A stretch of 50,246 nucleotides of DNA, taken from Muribaculaceae bacterium. Its GTDB lineage: Bacteria > Bacteroidota > Bacteroidia > Bacteroidales > Muribaculaceae. The position numbers were made by a program, and so were the translations under genes. Below, piece by piece: positions 27,130 to 34,104 of this stretch. The notes below the pieces were generated by a model. The model did no database searches and was not told the DNA's origin. It saw only the letters and a list, made by a program, of their open reading frames with translations. Position 1 is the stretch's first letter. Every line of letters begins with the position of its first letter. The DNA lies in assembly GCA_022484565.1 (NCBI GenBank), contig JAKVKZ010000017.1, positions 1 through 50,246 on the forward strand, given 5' to 3'.

Positions 27130-27372
27130 CTATTTCTTAGCCGGCTTAGCTGGTTTGGCAGGCTTTGCCGGAGCTTTGCAAGCACCTTTCTTGCATTCGC
27201 CCTTTTTGCATTTACACTTCTTGCACGGGCATTTTTTTGCCTTTTTCACATTGGCGCATTGCTCAGTTGCAGGTAATGCCTTCTTTGCTGCTGGTGCGCT
27301 TGCAGCGTTAGCAGCTGCAGCCCCTACCATCAATGCCATTGCCATAACGGCTGATATAATTATCTTTTTCAT
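27130..27372 (-). CDS. Small exported Lys/Cys-rich protein (paralog 2)
   Basis: An 80-residue product: signal peptide (KKIIISAVMAMALMVGAAAANA), then a short mature domain with seven cysteines in KKCPCKKCKCKKGECKKGAC and a tail of PAKPAKPAKK. It shares the signal-peptide style and Lys/Cys richness of the 112-residue neighbour but has fewer cysteines and a Pro/Ala/Lys tail instead. Its own -7 element (TAACTTTG on the minus strand, 27436-27429) and terminator make it a separate transcript. It may bind metal or an anionic surface polymer; no family is known to me. Confidence 0.65.
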   Translation of the reverse strand: MKKIIISAVMAMALMVGAAAANAASAPAAKKALPATEQCANVKKAKKCPCKKCKCKKGECKKGACKAPAKPAKPAKPAKK

Positions 27373-27428
27373 AATTTCTATTTTTTATTTTGCCTTGCAC
27401 TGGCCGCCTTGCGGCCCGAAGTACTCAA

Positions 27429-27436
27429 CAAAGTTA
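27429..27436 (-). promoter_or_regulatory. -7 element of paralog 2
   Basis: The minus strand reads TAACTTTG, 57 nt ahead of the ATG; no clear -33 element. Confidence 0.45.
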
Positions 27437-27494
27437 CGTTTTGAAGATTGAAAATTTGTAATGATAGTTATTAGAATTTCATTAGAAAATAATA

Positions 27495-27525
27495 ATCGTG
27501 CCGCTCGAACAGTTCACGGCACGAT
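27495..27525 (-). terminator. Terminator after the 76-residue Lys-rich protein
   Basis: ATCGTGCCG (27495-27503) and CGGCACGAT (27517-27525) form a perfect 9-bp stem; on the minus strand a T-rich ATTATTATTTTCT follows. Confidence 0.75.
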
Positions 27526-27572
27526 CAATTCTCATATAAGATTTGGCAGGAATAGTCGCTACCGATATTTTT

Positions 27573-27803
27573 TTAGCAAGCTTTCTTAGCTGCTGGCTTT
27601 ACGGCTTTCTTTGCTGGCTTAGCGGCTTTCTTAGCTGGTTTGCAAGCTTTCTTTTTTGATGGTTTGCAAGCCTTCTTGGCAGGAGCGGTTTGCTCTGTCT
27701 TAGGAGCTTCTTTCTTAGCTGCTACTGCAGTACCTGCATACATTGCTGCTGAACCCATCATCAAAGCTGCTGCCATAACGGCGCACATTACAATCTTTTT
27801 CAT
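27573..27803 (-). CDS. Small exported Lys/Ala-rich protein (paralog 3)
   Basis: The 76-residue product has a signal peptide (KKIVMCAVMAAALMMGSAAMYA) and a mature part dominated by repeated KKACKPSKK and KPAKKA units with only three cysteines. It resembles histone-H1-like Lys/Ala/Pro tails, but the signal peptide points outside the cytoplasm. With the neighbours at 27130 and 26482 it makes a series with 3, 7 and 17 mature cysteines. A TATCTTTG -7 element on the minus strand lies at 27878-27871. Function unknown. Confidence 0.6.
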   Translation of the reverse strand: MKKIVMCAVMAAALMMGSAAMYAGTAVAAKKEAPKTEQTAPAKKACKPSKKKACKPAKKAAKPAKKAVKPAAKKAC

Positions 27804-27870
27804 AATTAAATGTTTTAATAATTAATTGATTATAAAATTCTAATTCTTTTGTTCCCTTTCGAAAACATTG

Positions 27871-27878
27871 CAAAGATA
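27871..27878 (-). promoter_or_regulatory. -7 element of paralog 3
   Basis: The minus strand reads TATCTTTG; no good -33 element was found. Confidence 0.4.
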
Positions 27879-27935
27879 TAGTGCTTTGTGCCAGTGTTGG
27901 TGTTAGTAATCGGTTATAAAAAAATTAGAAAATTA

Positions 27936-29315
27936 TTAGAGCACGTTTTTAAGCCTGACAGTGAACACAGTATGCCCCGGTTCGGACTCCAAATTTATCT
28001 TGCCGTCGTGAATTTCGAATATGCGTTGCGCCAATGAAAGTCCTATCCCGTTGCCGTCGGCGTAGGTCTTGTTTAAGCCACGATAGAATGGGGTGAAAAT
28101 CTTCAGTTGGTCATCCTTGCTGATGCCGATGCCATTGTCCTCCACACGGATAATCATCTCCTTGCCATTGTGGGCAATGTGGACTTCGCATTTCTTGTCA
28201 TTTGAGAATTTGCAGCCGTTCTCCACAAGGTTGCCGAATGCTACTCCAAGCAGATACTCGTTGCCGTTGATAGTTATTGCACGGTCGTCGTCGATATCCT
28301 CCTGATCGAACACGAGCTGAATATTATAGTTAGGGTGGATTTTCTGCAATTTCTGACATTCGCTCAGCAGAAGTTCGTCAATCCTGATTTCGTGCATGGC
28401 AATCTCCTTAGGCGAGTAGTTGGCCTTTGCCATGTCGAGCAGATTGTTCGACAGCACCACAAGGCGATGTGCATCGTCGAGGGCATGGTCGATGGCTTTC
28501 AGATAGTCCTCGTTTGTGCTTTCAGGCTTCTCTTTGCTTAGCTCGAGTTCGGCGATTATTGCCGAGAGCGGCGTGCGGAGTTCGTGAGAAATATTGTAAA
28601 CGAACTGCTTCTGCGCATCGAACGATTTTTCAAGGCTGGCAAGCATCTGATTGAACATTATGGCCAGTTTTGCCAGCTCGTCCTTGCGGTTGCCCTCATC
28701 AAGGCGGATGCCCAAGTGGTTAGATAGTGTTATGTCCTTAACCTTGTCGGTCATCTTGCTCACCGGCGTGAATGCCTGCTTGGTCATCAGCCTGACGGTA
28801 AGGATAATGGCTATCATCACTATCAGGAATGCCACTAACATTATGTTCCTCAGCGTGTTCATCTGCTTTGTGCCTTGGGTGTCGTGGCCTCGCGCCATCA
28901 CCACGTACATGGCTTTGTTGCCTTCAATCATGAATCCGTAAACCTGCATGTTTCCGTCCCAAGTTTTCACTGCCAAACGGTTACTTCGGATTTGACGGAC
29001 AAGCGACTTATAGATTGGCGGAGGCGTACCGCTCTCCTTGTCGCGATATATCAGACTTCCGTCGGCGGCGTTGTAAACGGTGATTTGCGGTTCAAGGTTG
29101 GGGGGTAAGTTCTCGTACATCGTCTGTAAGATGTCGGGAGCCACATATTCTCCGTCGATGAGGTCGATTTTCACCGCAGCACGCAGGTGCAGACGGTCGA
29201 AGTAATCCTCAGTGCACTTGTTGCTGAAGAACTGGTACACTCCGAATATGAAAATCAGCAGTATTCCGCCGAAAATCAGCGAGAACACGAGCGATAATTT
29301 ATTCTGGATTTTCAT
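27936..29315 (-). CDS. Two-component sensor histidine kinase (HAMP type)
   Basis: The 459-residue protein is a classical sensor: one N-terminal membrane helix (about 9-30), a periplasmic domain of about 120 residues, a second helix (about 155-177), a HAMP linker, HisKA with VYNISHELRTPLSA, and HATPase motifs NLVENGCKFS, DNGIGIS and GNGIGLSLAQ. It pairs with the OmpR-type regulator whose gene overlaps its start by 17 nt. The signal is not evident. The layout is like CusS/ArlS kinases, and the adjacent exported Cys-rich proteins make metal or envelope stress a reasonable guess. Confidence 0.93.
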   Translation of the reverse strand: MKIQNKLSLVFSLIFGGILLIFIFGVYQFFSNKCTEDYFDRLHLRAAVKIDLIDGEYVAPDILQTMYENLPPNLEPQITVYNAADGSLIYRDKESGTPPPIYKSLVRQIRSNRLAVKTWDGNMQVYGFMIEGNKAMYVVMARGHDTQGTKQMNTLRNIMLVAFLIVMIAIILTVRLMTKQAFTPVSKMTDKVKDITLSNHLGIRLDEGNRKDELAKLAIMFNQMLASLEKSFDAQKQFVYNISHELRTPLSAIIAELELSKEKPESTNEDYLKAIDHALDDAHRLVVLSNNLLDMAKANYSPKEIAMHEIRIDELLLSECQKLQKIHPNYNIQLVFDQEDIDDDRAITINGNEYLLGVAFGNLVENGCKFSNDKKCEVHIAHNGKEMIIRVEDNGIGISKDDQLKIFTPFYRGLNKTYADGNGIGLSLAQRIFEIHDGKINLESEPGHTVFTVRLKNVL

Positions 29316-30000
29316 TTTGTTCCTTTAAGATGAAGCCCATTCCGGGTTTGGTGATTATCAGTTTTTTCTCAAAATCCTTGTCGATTTTCTTACGCAGATA
29401 GCTGATATATACGTCGATGAAGTTAGTGCCTGAATCGAATTTTATGTCCCACACCTTTTCGGCGATTTCCTGCTTGGACAGCACGCGGCCGGTATTCTGC
29501 ATCATGTAGGCCAGCAGATTGAATTCCTTTGGAGTAAGGTTTATCTCCCGGTCGCCACGTTTCACAATTTTTGTTTGCAGATTCATCTCAAGGTCGCCGA
29601 TTTTCATGCTTTCGCTCAAAGTCTTTCCGTTCTTGCTGTGCTTTAGAAGCACTCGCACTCTGGCGGAAAGTTCGCGAATTTCAAAAGGCTTCACCATGTA
29701 ATCGTCGGCACCGGCATCGAATCCGTCAACTTTGTCGTCGGTGGTGCCGAGGGCAGTGAGCATTATCACAGGATAACTTTCATCATTCTGCTTAAGCTTT
29801 TTGCATATATCCAAGCCGTTGATTCCGGGCAAGATTATGTCGGTGACAATCAGGTCGAAGCGAGTGTGGAAGGCGGTGGAAAGTCCTTCTCTGCCGTCAT
29901 TTTTTGTAACAACGTCGTAACCAGCCTCTTCCAGTCCACGACTAATAAGTTCAGCCATACGGCTGTCGTCTTCAATTACGAGTATTTTGGCCTTGTCCAT
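29299..30000 (-). CDS. OmpR-family response regulator
   Basis: The 233-residue protein has a receiver domain (VIEDDSRMAEL with the acidic pair, the phosphorylated Asp in FDLIVTDIILPG, Thr in VIMLTALG, Lys in YMVKPFEI) and a C-terminal winged helix (INLTPKEFNLLAYMMQNTGR and TNFIDVYISYLRKKID). It is translated with the histidine kinase that follows, overlapping it by 17 nt. A TATCTTTG -7 element lies on the minus strand at 30034-30027, so the pair forms an operon. Confidence 0.95.
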   Translation of the reverse strand: MDKAKILVIEDDSRMAELISRGLEEAGYDVVTKNDGREGLSTAFHTRFDLIVTDIILPGINGLDICKKLKQNDESYPVIMLTALGTTDDKVDGFDAGADDYMVKPFEIRELSARVRVLLKHSKNGKTLSESMKIGDLEMNLQTKIVKRGDREINLTPKEFNLLAYMMQNTGRVLSKQEIAEKVWDIKFDSGTNFIDVYISYLRKKIDKDFEKKLIITKPGMGFILKEQNENPE

Positions 30001-30026
30001 GTTTTGATTCTATCATTATTCTTTAG

Positions 30027-30034
30027 CAAAGATA
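30027..30034 (-). promoter_or_regulatory. -7 element of the two-component operon
   Basis: The minus strand reads TATCTTTG, 26 nt ahead of the response regulator ATG. Confidence 0.5.
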
Positions 30035-30096
30035 CTTCATGCTACCGAATTATTAATCATAAATTTTATCAAATTAATTATTATCGTATAAAAAAA

Positions 30097-30131
30097 CAGC
30101 GGGAACGATTCATGAAATCAAGTTCCCGCTG
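30097..30131 (-). terminator. Terminator after the TPR membrane protein gene
   Basis: CAGCGGGAAC (30097-30106) and GTTCCCGCTG (30122-30131) pair perfectly; on the minus strand the hairpin is followed by TTTTTTT. Confidence 0.9.
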
Positions 30132-30163
30132 CCGATATGTATAATAATTTTTCTAAGCCAGAT

Positions 30164-30757
30164 TTATTGTGCCTGCAATGCATTGCGCAGGTTCTCGAAC
30201 TGCTTTTGAGTGGCATCTTCCTTCAGCATGTCGTTGAGCATCGCTATAGCTTTGTCGCGCTGATGGTCCTTCAGGTAAGCCAGCGATAAGTTCCAGCCAA
30301 TCACTTCACGCAGACCAGTGTCGGTGATGTCCTTGCTGCTGTGAACAAGTTCCAGCAGTTGAATGGCTGTTTTTGCATCACCCTGATTAAGGGCGTTGAT
30401 GCCATCGGAAAATTCCTTGCCGAGTTGAGAGTCGGTGTTGATTTCCTCTTTTATGTTCATGTAAAGAGCCGTGAACATGGCATTGTCGGCTTTCTCGGCG
30501 GCAGCTTTTTCGCCTGCCGAACGTCCGAACAGGAAGCCGCCAATCAGCAGCAACAGGCAGCACACGCTCCATATTATTGTGCCTATGTGTTTTGACCTGC
30601 TCTTAGGCGCAGCGTCAGCCGGCTTTTTGTCCTTGTTTCTCTTTTTTTCGGGAACTTTAATTCCGTCGGCTTTTGCGAAGTCGATGGCGCTTTTTTCGCT
30701 CTGTACTTCCTCCGATTCCTTCGCTTCGTCGGACATTATGTTTTCAGATTCTTCCAT
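30164..30757 (-). CDS. Single-pass membrane protein with TPR-like C-terminus
   Basis: I place the start at ATG 30757 (MEESENIMSDEAKE): the ATG eleven codons upstream lies inside the -7 element of the promoter (TAATTTTG on the minus strand at 30795-30788). The 197-residue product has an acidic then lysine-rich cytoplasmic N-terminus, one membrane helix (IIWSVCCLLLLIGGFLFGR) and a C-terminal domain with TPR-like helices (GINALNQGDAKTAIQLLELV, NLSLAYLKDHQRDKAIAML). The layout resembles YfgM-like proteins. It is transcribed divergently from the AraC-type regulator. Confidence 0.65.
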   Translation of the reverse strand: MEESENIMSDEAKESEEVQSEKSAIDFAKADGIKVPEKKRNKDKKPADAAPKSRSKHIGTIIWSVCCLLLLIGGFLFGRSAGEKAAAEKADNAMFTALYMNIKEEINTDSQLGKEFSDGINALNQGDAKTAIQLLELVHSSKDITDTGLREVIGWNLSLAYLKDHQRDKAIAMLNDMLKEDATQKQFENLRNALQAQ

Positions 30758-30787
30758 GTCACTTATATTTATTTCATTTGTGTTCGG

Positions 30788-30795
30788 CAAAATTA
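30788..30795 (-). promoter_or_regulatory. -7 element of the TPR membrane protein gene
   Basis: The minus strand reads TAATTTTG; it overlaps the upper candidate start codon and therefore supports the lower one. Confidence 0.45.
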
Positions 30796-30837
30796 CTTTT
30801 TTCTGCGAACACTGCCAAATATTTAATTATTTGGTGC

Positions 30838-30845
30838 TATATTTG
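30838..30845 (+). promoter_or_regulatory. -7 element of the AraC-type regulator gene
   Basis: TATATTTG, 19 nt before the ATG at 30865. No matching -33 element is visible. Confidence 0.4.
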
Positions 30846-30864
30846 TGGAATTAAATCATTCACT

Positions 30865-31713
30865 ATGGATTTGCTGTATCAATCTACCCTAAAAGGCATT
30901 GTCGCTTTGTCGTACGATTACTATGGCGACCGAGAAGTCATCGACCGTCCGGATTTGTTTAAGTTCATCTGGGTGCGCTCAGGAGTGCTGAAACTGGAAA
31001 TAGACCATGCGCCTGTGGATTTGGCTGCCTATGAGATTGTTCCCCTCACTCCATTTCAGCATCTTGATTTTCATGATTCGGATGAGTGCAGTTATGTGAT
31101 TCTGGTGTTCAACACTAATTTCTATTGCATCTACGGGCACGACAGCGAAGTATCGTGCAGCGGACTACTTTTCCATGGTGGTGAAAGCACTGTCACTTTG
31201 AGCCTTGATGCCGACCATTCAGCCGAACTCGATGAGGTGCTCTCCAACATGAAGCGGGAATTTGGCTCTGCCGACAACCTTCAGGATGAAATGCTCCGAA
31301 TATTGCTCAAACGGTTCATCATCACCTGCACCCGCCTTGCCCGTCAGCATTTTAATGTCACCATCGAAAAGGAGCGTGCCTTCGACCTTGTCCGTCAGTT
31401 CTATGTCCTTGTTGACAACAATTTCCGCACAAAAAAACGTGTTCAGGAATATGCCGATATGATTGGCCGTTCGCCAAAGACGCTAACCAATCTTTTTGCT
31501 TCGTATGGACTTCCGTCGCCCCTGCGCGTAATCCGTGAGCGGGTGGCAGCTGAGGCAAAACGTCTGTTGCTCTATTCGCACCGTTCTTCAAAGGAAATTG
31601 CCGACATTCTCGGTTTTGACGACCAAGCCACTTTTAGCCGTTTCTTTAAAAGTCACACCGGTGCGAGTGTCACCGAATACCTTAAATCAGCTGCCGAAAG
31701 CAATGAGGGATGA
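30865..31713 (+). CDS. AraC-family transcriptional regulator
   Basis: ATG 30865 is 19 nt behind a TATATTTG element; the open frame upstream of it is antisense to the TPR gene and not protein-like. The 282-residue protein has an N-terminal cupin-like sensory domain (for example IVPLTPFQHLDFHDSDEC) and a C-terminal pair of helix-turn-helix motifs (KKRVQEYADMIGRSPKTLTN and SSKEIADILGFDDQATFSRF, followed by FKSHTGASVTEYL). Such regulators bind small ligands and activate nearby operons. The target is not obvious here. Confidence 0.9.
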   Translation: MDLLYQSTLKGIVALSYDYYGDREVIDRPDLFKFIWVRSGVLKLEIDHAPVDLAAYEIVPLTPFQHLDFHDSDECSYVILVFNTNFYCIYGHDSEVSCSGLLFHGGESTVTLSLDADHSAELDEVLSNMKREFGSADNLQDEMLRILLKRFIITCTRLARQHFNVTIEKERAFDLVRQFYVLVDNNFRTKKRVQEYADMIGRSPKTLTNLFASYGLPSPLRVIRERVAAEAKRLLLYSHRSSKEIADILGFDDQATFSRFFKSHTGASVTEYLKSAAESNEG

Positions 31714-31820
31714 GTGAAAAATTGAGATTTTAGATATTACTCTTTATGCTTTTGTGAAATTCAATTATTCTGATTAAATTTGGAGAAAATTTTACTGAAT
31801 CACCGAAAAAATTGGATAAA

Positions 31821-32699
31821 ATGGATGAAAATAATTCTACAGAACGCCGTATTTGCAAAAAATGCGGGAGTGAATTGACTGTTGGAGCTAAGTATTGTGG
31901 AGAATGTGGTGCAGTATGGATAGCTCCAGATGAACGTGTATGCTGGAAATGCGGAGCGACTTTGCGAAGTGGTGCAAAGTTCTGCCATGCATGCGGCACA
32001 GAGTGGGCTGAAGAGCACATTTGCCGCAATTGCGGAGCTGAAATTCCGTTGGGCGTTAAATGTTGTGGCCAGTGTGGAAAAGAGTGGTTCCCTGAGTATA
32101 AAGTGCCTAAGGTAAACCAAAAGTGCCCAAAATGCGGCGTGGAGATAACTGAAGATATGGCTTTCTGCGACAATTGCGGTGCAAAAATGCCAGTTGCTGT
32201 TGACCTTGGCTTGAGCGTGAAGTGGGCGAGTTGCAATGTAGGTGCCACAAGCCCTACTGAGTGCGGACGATATTTTGGTTGGGCCGACCCGACAGGAACA
32301 AAGACATCGAAAAACTTTGATGATTATCCAAGTGCAACTCCACCATGGGGGATAAGCCGCACAAAATATGATATGGCGCGTGTGAATTGGGGTGGTGATT
32401 GGAGGTTGCCTACGGAAAAAGAATGTCAAGAACTTGTCGATAAATGCAAATGGGAATGGACAGGTAAAGGTATGAAAGTGACAGGGCCTAATGGGAACAG
32501 TATATTTTTGCCTGCAGCCGGTCACCGTTACGGCACTGATATGTGCGACGTCGGAACGTTAGGCAACTACTGGAGCGGATCGCTCAACGAGTGCGGTGCC
32601 ATTGGCGCCTACGATTTGGGCTTCAGCCGTAGTGGCAACCACTACGTGGGCAGCGACGGCCGCGGCAACGGTTTTTCTGTTCGGCCAGTTGTAGAATAA
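31821..32699 (+). CDS. Zinc-ribbon / FISUMP-domain protein, candidate DGR target 1
   Basis: ATG 31821 gives 292 residues; a TTG nine bases upstream aligns with the ATG of the paralog and is an alternative. The N-terminal half has four treble-clef zinc ribbons, each a CxxC pair followed by another CxxC (CKKC/CGEC, CWKC/CHAC, CRNC/CGQC, CPKC/CDNC). The C-terminal half is a FISUMP domain (AVDLGLSVKWASCNVGA, FGWADPTG, WGGDWRLPTEKECQELVDKC) ending in GFSVRPVVE. FISUMP domains are related to the C-type-lectin/FGE fold used by retroelement-diversified proteins. No signal peptide is present, so it is probably cytoplasmic. It is nearly identical to 32974-33837 except for residues encoded by 32565-32669. 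Confidence 0.85.
   Translation: MDENNSTERRICKKCGSELTVGAKYCGECGAVWIAPDERVCWKCGATLRSGAKFCHACGTEWAEEHICRNCGAEIPLGVKCCGQCGKEWFPEYKVPKVNQKCPKCGVEITEDMAFCDNCGAKMPVAVDLGLSVKWASCNVGATSPTECGRYFGWADPTGTKTSKNFDDYPSATPPWGISRTKYDMARVNWGGDWRLPTEKECQELVDKCKWEWTGKGMKVTGPNGNSIFLPAAGHRYGTDMCDVGTLGNYWSGSLNECGAIGAYDLGFSRSGNHYVGSDGRGNGFSVRPVVE
32565..32669 (+). other. Variable patch 1 (candidate DGR variable repeat)
   Basis: These 35 codons align without gaps to 33703-33807. Differences fall 17/15/7 on codon positions 1/2/3, and in 27 of the 32 first/second-position differences one copy has A, mostly in AAC/AAT-type codons. Sequence on both sides is near-identical between the two genes. This is the pattern left by adenine-directed mutagenic retrohoming. 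Confidence 0.6.
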
Positions 32700-32745
32700 G
32701 CGAACGAATGTGAGCGGATTGATTATTGGTTATTCAAATTTTTTT

Positions 32746-32765
32746 CGAGTCGCTATAGCGGCTCG
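32746..32765. terminator. Hairpin after candidate DGR target 1 (8-bp stem, TATA loop)
   Basis: CGAGTCGC and GCGGCTCG pair (one wobble) around TATA and are flanked by a T-run before and an A-run after, so it can terminate both strands. It sits 47 nt after the stop codon and is repeated exactly at 33884-33903. Confidence 0.75.
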
Positions 32766-32788
32766 AAAAAATAAAAATATTGAGATAA

Positions 32789-32935
32789 ATGGCAAGTATT
32801 AAAGAAATAATTGAGAAAGAACATCAGAACACTGACAAAATTATTCTTCATAAAGAGGGGATTTTCTGGAAGGCTTATGAACGTTCAAAATTATTGAATT
32901 GTTATTTTGCTATAATGAAAGTTCAATTTTCTTGA
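32789..32935 (+). pseudogene. Truncated small gene resembling a DGR accessory protein N-terminus
   Basis: A 48-codon frame starts ATG GCA AGT ATT and encodes SIKEIIEKEHQNTD and HKEGIFWKAYERS before running into AAATTATTGAATTG and a stop. The segment KEGxFWKAYERS resembles, from memory, short proteins encoded next to retroelement reverse transcriptases in Bacteroidetes. Its last 10-15 codons lie in the sequence that matches the upstream flank of the other gene copy, so the reading frame appears to have been cut by the duplication of the FISUMP gene. Probably non-functional. Confidence 0.45.
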
Positions 32936-32973
32936 ATAAATTTGTAAATAATTATACTTAATTATCGAAAAAA

Positions 32974-33837
32974 ATGGATAAAAATAATTCTACAGAACAC
33001 CGAATTTGCAAAAAATGCGGGAGTGAATTGCCTGTTGGAGCTAAATACTGCACTGCGTGTGGGATGAAATGGATAGCTGCAGATGAACGCGTATGCTGGA
33101 AATGCGGGGCAACATTGCCGGTAGGCGCAAAATCATGCCATGAATGTGGCATAGATTGGACTGAAGAACACATTTGCCGCAATTGCGGAGCTGAAATCCC
33201 TTTCGGCTTTAAATATTGCGGCCAATGCGGAAAAGAGTGGATTCCTGAGCATAGGGAAAACAAAAAATGCCCAAAATGCGGAGCGGAGATAACTGAAGAT
33301 ATGGCTTTCTGTGACAATTGCGGTGCAAAAATGCCAGTTGCCGTTGACCTTGGCTTGAGCGTGAAGTGGGCTGATTGTAATGTGGGTGCATCAAGCCCTA
33401 CTGAGTGCGGACAATATTTTGGTTGGGCCGACCCGACAGGAAATAAAGTGTCCACCGACGTGAATGATTATCCAAGTGCAACTCCACCATGGGGGATAAG
33501 CCGCACAAAATATGATATGGCGCGTGTGAATTGGGGTGGCGATTGGAGGTTGCCTACGGAAAAAGAATGTCAAGAACTTGTCGATAAATGCAACTGGGAA
33601 TGGACAGGTAACGGCATGAAAGTGACAGGGCCTAATGGAAACAGTATATTTCTGCCTGCAGCCGGTAGCCGTTACGGCACTGATGACGTCGGTACGGGCG
33701 GCGACTGCTGGAGCGGTACGCTCGGCGAGTGCAATGCCAATGGTGCCTACAATTTGTACTTTGACAATGTTGATCGCCACATTGTGTACTGTAGCTACCG
33801 CCACTATGGTTTTTCTGTTCGGCCAGTTGTAGAATAA
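32974..33837 (+). CDS. Zinc-ribbon / FISUMP-domain protein, candidate DGR target 2
   Basis: The 287-residue paralog of the preceding protein, starting at ATG 32974 (MDKNNSTEHRICKKCG). It has the same four zinc ribbons (CKKC/CTAC, CWKC/CHEC, CRNC/CGQC, CPKC/CDNC), the same FISUMP core and the same GFSVRPVVE end. DNA identity to the first copy is very high over the FISUMP core and over the 3' flank through the hairpin. The 105-bp patch 33703-33807 is the exception, where most codons encode different residues. The upstream 60-70 nt also match the flank of copy 1, so the unit arose by tandem duplication. Cytoplasmic location is inferred from the lack of a signal peptide. Confidence 0.85.
   Translation: MDKNNSTEHRICKKCGSELPVGAKYCTACGMKWIAADERVCWKCGATLPVGAKSCHECGIDWTEEHICRNCGAEIPFGFKYCGQCGKEWIPEHRENKKCPKCGAEITEDMAFCDNCGAKMPVAVDLGLSVKWADCNVGASSPTECGQYFGWADPTGNKVSTDVNDYPSATPPWGISRTKYDMARVNWGGDWRLPTEKECQELVDKCNWEWTGNGMKVTGPNGNSIFLPAAGSRYGTDDVGTGGDCWSGTLGECNANGAYNLYFDNVDRHIVYCSYRHYGFSVRPVVE
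33703..33807 (+). other. Variable patch 2 (candidate DGR variable repeat)
   Basis: Counterpart of 32565-32669. Codons such as AAT, GAC, TAC, CGC and AGC replace GGT, AGC, GGC, AAC and GAC of copy 1 while the third base usually stays C or T. The invariant frame codons (TGG, GAG TGC, GCC TAC, TTG, GTG) are shared. It is followed directly by GGTTTTTCTGTTCGGCCA in both copies. Confidence 0.6.
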
Positions 33838-33883
33838 GCGAACGAATGTGAGCGGATTGATTATTGGCTATTCAAATTTTTTT

Positions 33884-33903
33884 CGAGTCGCTATAGCGGC
33901 TCG
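33884..33903. terminator. Hairpin after candidate DGR target 2
   Basis: Exact copy of the 20-nt hairpin at 32746-32765, again 46 nt after the stop codon and flanked by T and A runs. The rest of 33904-34042 contains no recognisable gene, only a 23-codon hydrophobic frame at 33923-33994. Confidence 0.75.
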
Positions 33904-34042
33904 AAAAAATAATTTAAAATATATGGAAAGAATAATGGAGATGAGGGTGAAAATCATCAAATGCATGGCAGCATTATTCTTTTTAATGTGGTGATTTTTT
34001 GAAAAAACACAAGACAATAATAGAGAGACAAAGTGACAAAAA

Positions 34043-34080
34043 ATCATGTCAGTGATTGTGTCTGCAATCACTGACATGAT
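34043..34080 (-). terminator. Terminator after the Asp-box mini-protein
   Basis: A perfect 16-bp stem (34043-34058 with 34065-34080) with a 6-nt loop; on the minus strand it is followed by TTTTTT. Confidence 0.85.
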
Positions 34081-34104
34081 CATAATTAAATGCGGCATAG
34101 ATAG

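Noticed and set aside
33923..33994. 23-codon hydrophobic frame after candidate DGR target 2
   Set aside because: Too short and without resemblance to any protein; it lies where a copy of the truncated accessory gene might be expected, but the sequences do not align.
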